DNA of 64,000 nt from Ophiodon elongatus (taxonomy: Eukaryota; Chordata; Actinopteri; Perciformes; Hexagrammidae): positions 2,156,501 to 2,220,500 of the forward strand of contig JACSYO010000503.1 of NCBI GenBank assembly GCA_016806645.1, written 5' to 3'. The first letter of the stretch is position 1, and the number at the start of each line of letters is the position of its first letter. The translations under genes were made by a program, and so were the position numbers. Below, in pieces: positions 59,341 through 64,000 of the stretch. The notes below the pieces were generated by a model, which searched no databases, was not told where the DNA came from, and saw only the letters and a list, made by a program, of their open reading frames with translations.

Positions 59341-60711
59341 TATACAGTCAGGGCCATAAGTATTTGGACTGTGACACAATTCTTCTTATTTTCCTCTTTA
59401 CACAGATTTGAAATGACGCAGTCACTATGTGGTTGAAGTGTAGACTTTCAGCTTTAATTTAATGGATATAACAAAACTAATTACAACCATTTTTACATAG
59501 TCCCCCACATTTTCAGAGGCTCGAAAGTGATCTGACATTGTCTTACAAATGGTTTGGTGGTCAGGTGTGGCCTGTTCACTTGTTATTTCATGACAAATTA
59601 AGCAGATAAAAAGGTCTGGAAATTATTCAAAATGTTGAATTTGCATTCGGTAGCTGGTCCAGGGAACTCTCAGCATGAGGACCAAAGAGGTGTCAATAAA
59701 AGTGAAGGAGGCCATTAAAAGGCTGACAAACTACACAAAGCTATCAGGCAGAGAGCAGAAACATTAGGATCAACCAAATCAACAGTTTGGTACATTCCTA
59801 AAAAGAAGGAATGTACCGGCAAGCTCACCAACACCAAAAGGCCCGGAAGACCACGAAAGACATGTAAAGTAGACGTAGCAGAATTCTTTCCTTGGTGAAG
59901 AAAAAACCCTTCATAACATGAATACTGAGGTAGGAGGAGGCGTGTCATTGTCAAAGTCTACAATCAAGAGATGCCTTCATGAATCTAAATATAGAAGGTT
60001 TACAACAAGGTGCAAACCACTGGGAACACTGAAGAACAGGAAGGCCAGATTAGACTTTGCCAGAAAACATCAGAATAAGCCTGATCAGTTTTAGATGAAG
60101 GTTCTTTGGAAGATGAAACCAAGATGAACTTGTACCAGAATGATGGGAAGAGAAAAGTGTGGAGAAGGAAAGGAACGGCTCCTGATCCGTAGCAAACCCC
60201 ATCATCTGGTTAACATGGTGGAGGCAGTGCTGTGGCATTGGCTTGTATGGCTGCCAATGGAACTGGGTCACTGGTGTTCATTGATGATGTCACAGCTGAT
60301 AGAAGTAGCAGGATGAGTTCTGAGGTGTTTAGGGCTTTACTATCTACTCACATTCAGCCAAATGCTGCAAAACTGATTGGACGGCGCTTCTCAGTACAGA
60401 TGGATAATGACCCCAAACATTCTGTGAAAACAGCCCAAGAGTTTCTTAAGGCAAAGAAATGGAATATTCTTCAATGGCCGAGTCAGTCACCTGATCTCAA
60501 CCCAAGTGAGCATGCTTTTCATTTACTTCAGATAAAAGTGAAGGCAGAAAGACTCACAAACAAGCAGCAGCTGAAGGAGGCTGCAGTAAAGGCCTGGCAA
60601 AGCATCTCAAGGGAGGAAACTCAGCGTTTGGTGATGGCTATGGGTGAAAGACTTCAGGCAATCATTGACTGCAAAGGATTTTCCTCCAAGTATTAAAAAT
60701 AATCATATATA
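59341..60711 (+). mobile_element. Tc1-like transposon with broken transposase
   Basis: The left end TACAGTCAGGGCCATAAGTA is a known fish Tc1-like terminus next to a TA. The transposase begins near 59675 (MRTKEVSIKVKEAIK) but its N-terminal part has several stops and frame changes. From 60232 to 60696 a 154-codon frame remains open. It contains VQMDNDPKHSVKTAQEFL and WPSQSPDLNPSEHAFHLL, the second Asp and the Glu of the DDE catalytic core. The right terminus has been lost into a (TA)n tract. It cannot make a full transposase. Confidence 0.88.
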
Positions 60712-60754
60712 TATTTATATATATATATGTATATATATGTATATATATATATAC

Positions 60755-60789
<35 letters not shown>
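60703..60789. repeat. (TA)n/(TATG) microsatellite
   Basis: TA-rich tract with ATGTA interruptions, directly after the Tc1 transposase stop codon. Confidence 0.93.
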
Positions 60790-60795
<6 letters not shown>

Positions 60796-60924
60796 AATTA
60801 GTACATTGAAATATGAGAGCAGAATCCCTTGTTTTAGGGTCAGGTGATAGGGGTCATTCAATGAGAGGCATTTCTGCATTAATTTTACCTTTCGAGAATT
60901 AATATAACAGCAAATAACTATTTG

Positions 60925-61240
60925 GGCTCCACGGTCTTGAGCAGCAAGAGGGGCCGGGGTGCGAATCCTGGGCTAGACGGGCCTTCTGTGTGGCGTTTGC
61001 ATGTTCTCCCCGTGGCAGCGTGGGTTCCCCTCCGGGTTCTCCGGCTTCCCCCCACAGTCCAAAGACATGCAGCTCAGGTTAATTGATGACTCCAAATTGC
61101 CCATCGGTGTGGATGTGATCGTGACTGGTTCTCTGTCTATATAAGTCAGCCCTGTGATCGTCCCTGTGGTACCCTACCTTCGCCCAATGTCAGCTGGGCG
61201 TCTTCGAGGAGGCGTCTTCGAGGGTCCCCCATAAACCCCC
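60925..61240 (+). repeat. High-copy teleost repeat (GCATGTTCTCCCCGTG family)
   Basis: TTTGCATGTTCTCCCCGTGG, CCCCACAGTCCAAAGACATG, TCCAAATTGCCCATCGGTGT and TCGCCCAATGTCAGCTGGG are words of a very abundant fish repeat. A 15-bp word GGCGTCTTCGAGGA-like is duplicated near 61198-61225. Confidence 0.7.
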
Positions 61241-62690
61241 TGGTTTCCACGAAATTGTCATAAGTTATTGACCCTTCGCTAAGCCCCTGCTGTTAATCTG
61301 CAAAACTTCTAACTTTATACTTTTGTTATGTAACATATATGACTTCAGAGTACTCTAGCATACTGAATTATGCAAATAAATAATTACTGGCATTTTGTAT
61401 TATCTTTAATGAAGAAGGCTTTGAATTTGTTCATCAGAATGTACAGTGCAATTGTATGTGAGCTTTCTTGTCATGAATCCAGCATCAATGGACGGCTATT
61501 TCATTTTGATAGAGTATACTTGAAGAGCTCCATTTGAAACTGGTGAGATGATCAGTGACCAAAAGCTACCTGTTCATGAATACTTCATCAGTTGACTGCA
61601 TTTATACAGTAGTATTTTATATTCATTTTATATATTTAGTATTCTTTGAGGAGATGCCCGCATGTCTCACTTCAAACACATGGAGTTCATTATAACTTTG
61701 GCTTTGAGAGCAGAGCTTTCGACTCTATCTCTGGTTTTTCTCCTCAGCAGAGGCCTTTTTCCTCCCCGAGGATTCTGAACAGATCCTCAAACGGACGGAT
61801 TGGACATGAAAGATCATCAATAAAAACTCTGAATTAATATTACCTTTTATGTGCAAATACATATCTGCCTTTTATATTAATTAAATGTAAGATATCTCCT
61901 TTTGTTCAAGAGTAAGACACTGAACACACAGGAGAAGTGATGAGAGAGAGGATATTTCGCAAAATTTATAAGCCGGATTTATCTTTGATAGATAATAATT
62001 CCTCGAAATCCTAATTTCCAAGTGACAACCGGGCCCTGGACGACCCAAAATCAAACATTATGTTGATCCTGCAGACTTCAGAACAGGCAATACATTTCAT
62101 TCCGACTCTTAAGTCTGCAACACTCATTTATACAAAGAAATGCCATTAAATAATAATGCTGATAGAAGTCAAAGCAGACACTGATCTCTAGAGGCACATT
62201 GGTGAAGAATGTATTAATCTCATGTTGACTTTACGTTAAAGCCTGGTTTAAATTAGCCGGTGTTAAATATCTGACAGGCCAATACTCTGTACGGGTCACT
62301 TTATCAAGAGGCCATAGGCAAAGCTTGGATGTTGAATTGTCCTTGAAACCGTTGGGCCATAGTGCTAAATATGTCTAACCTGACATATATCAAGTGGCTT
62401 ACAAACATAATTTAATGGAATACATCTTATCACATCCTTCATGTCACATGCAAGTGCAGTCAGGACTGCAGTCAAAAATGTGCTAATACGTCTATGAATA
62501 GCCATGCTGACATTTTACTTGAAAATGTGACACATGCAAATCTTAATTCTTTTATTTGTCCTGAATTGGGTCCATTTCAATTAGGAGTTATATGAGAAAC
62601 ATTATTAACCTTAATCCTCAAAATCTCTTTGGTTTTGTTGATGCAAATGTGGCCTCAGAGTACTGTATATCGATTTTAAATAATAATAAT
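61241..62690. other. Gene-free AT-rich interval
   Basis: No exon, repeat family or structured element was recognised. Confidence 0.45.
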
Positions 62691-64000
62691 ATATACTTCA
62701 TAATACTTATATAAACTAAGGTTACTTTACTGTGCTTACTATACAAAAAAAGTATAGTTTGTCATAAAGTCCTAATATGGAATGCCATAAAAGTCATATA
62801 GTATATAATTTCAAAATGTGTTAAAATAAGTCCTGGTATACTACTGTCATAATTTCTTTTAATAAAAAGTCATAATATAGTAGGTCATAGAAAGTCTCAT
62901 ATAAAAGTCATAGAATAGTATGTCATATGAAGTGTCATTTATAGTTATAGCATATTATGTCATAAAAAGTCATTTTAAAGTATGTTATAAAAAGTGACCA
63001 CAATCCAATAATATAGTATGCAATAAAAAATGTCATAAAATGCCATAGTATAGTATGCTATAAAAATGTATTGACAGTGTGTCATAAAAAGTCACAGTAT
63101 ATAATATGTCATGAAAATGTTATAGTATAGTATGGCAGGACAAATTAATCATATAGTATGTCATAAAAAAGTCAAGTAAAGTATGCCAAAAAAAAGATAA
63201 AATATGTCAAAACATAGTATTTAATTTAAAGGCATAAAAGTTATAGTAAAATATGTCCTGAAAAAACATGAAATACATTACAAATCCTAGTAATGTGTGA
63301 AAAAAAAGTCCCAAAAAACTGTTATATGGTATGTCATGAATGTCATTAAAGGTAATGTCAATCATTCATGAAATATCCACAGTATTGTATGTCATGGAGT
63401 CATAAAAAAGTAATATTATAGTAAGTCATCAAAAGTCATTAAAAATGGCATATTTATTGTATAGTATACCATTAAAAGGTTATAAAAAATGTAGAATGTC
63501 AAAAGAAATCCCTGTATAGTCTGTAAATCATAAGAGTCATAGTATAGGATGTTGAAAAAAGAAATAGAATAGTATGTCAGAAAAGTAATAAAAAAAGTAA
63601 AAATAGAGTTTGTCAAAAACAAAAGTCATAATATAGTATGGTGAAATGAGTAATAGCATAGTTTAAAAAAGTCATAATATAGTATGGCAGAAAAAAGTAA
63701 TAGAAGAGTATATTGAAAAAGTCAGTATAAAGTAAGTACAGTATATTATGTCAAAAAAGTCACAGTAGTTTGTCAAAATAAGTCATAGTATAGTATGTTA
63801 ACATTTTTATTTTTAAGTCAGAAGACAGTCATTGTATAGTATGTTGCGAATTAAGTCATAGTATTGTATGTCGAAAAAGATCATGGTAAAGTATGACGCT
63901 AAAAAAGTCTATAGTATAATGAAGAATGTATGAAAAAAAATCTACGTATGTCGTAAAAAGTCATAGTATAGTATAGTATGGCGAAAAAGTATAATGTGTT
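62691..64000. repeat. AT-rich degenerate satellite (TAGTATGTCATAAAAAGTCA-like)
   Basis: At least 1.3 kb of loosely repeated words AGTATGTCA, AAAAAGTCATA and ATAGTATAGTATG with an irregular period of roughly 20-30 bp. It runs off the end of the window. There is no coding potential. Confidence 0.85.

Noticed and set aside
60232..60696. A functional Tc1 transposase gene
   Set aside because: Only the C-terminal catalytic part is open. The N-terminal region carries several stops and frame changes, and the right terminal repeat is missing.

Overview
The window is nuclear DNA from a ray-finned fish, most likely a percomorph teleost. Its genes have many small exons with GT/AG introns. It is rich in (CA)n, (TA)n and (CT)n microsatellites, Tc1/mariner and hAT-type DNA transposon fragments, and high-copy teleost interspersed repeats. 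There are no bacterial features, operons, CRISPR arrays, tRNAs or rRNAs that I can see.

Four protein-coding loci can be assembled exon by exon. (1) 1027-4659 (+): the 3' part of PAMR1, a sushi exon plus an inactive trypsin-like domain on two exons; the rest of the gene lies before the window. (2) 18342-28028 (+): SLC1A2 (EAAT2/GLT-1), the glial Na+-dependent glutamate transporter, in ten coding exons. Two alternative C-termini are present, one encoded by a terminal exon and one by read-through of exon 10. (3) 31222-34851 (-): a mucin-like single-pass membrane protein at the position of CD44. It has a signal peptide, a Ser/Thr-rich stalk with eight 19-residue repeats, a transmembrane helix and a short tail, but no hyaluronan-binding Link module. 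(4) 46535-53302 (+): APIP, the methylthioribulose-1-phosphate dehydratase of methionine salvage, complete in seven coding exons.

Order and orientation (PAMR1+, SLC1A2+, CD44-position gene-, APIP+) match the human 11p13 block read in reverse. PDHX, which lies between APIP and CD44 in human, is not seen. The genes form a conserved linkage group, not a pathway. SLC1A2 and the CD44-position gene converge, and the gap between them holds back-to-back polyadenylation hexamers.

The gene-poor stretches (about 4.7-18.3, 35-46.5 and 53.3-64 kb) hold mostly repeats and a few GC-richer islands that could be regulatory. The right end (about 62.7-64 kb) is an AT-rich degenerate satellite.

The most interesting signal is the CD44-position gene. 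Its intron 1 contains a stop-ridden stretch that resembles a decayed CD44 Link-module exon, which suggests loss of hyaluronan binding at this locus. No searches were run: exon borders come from splice consensus, frame continuity and remembered family sequences.
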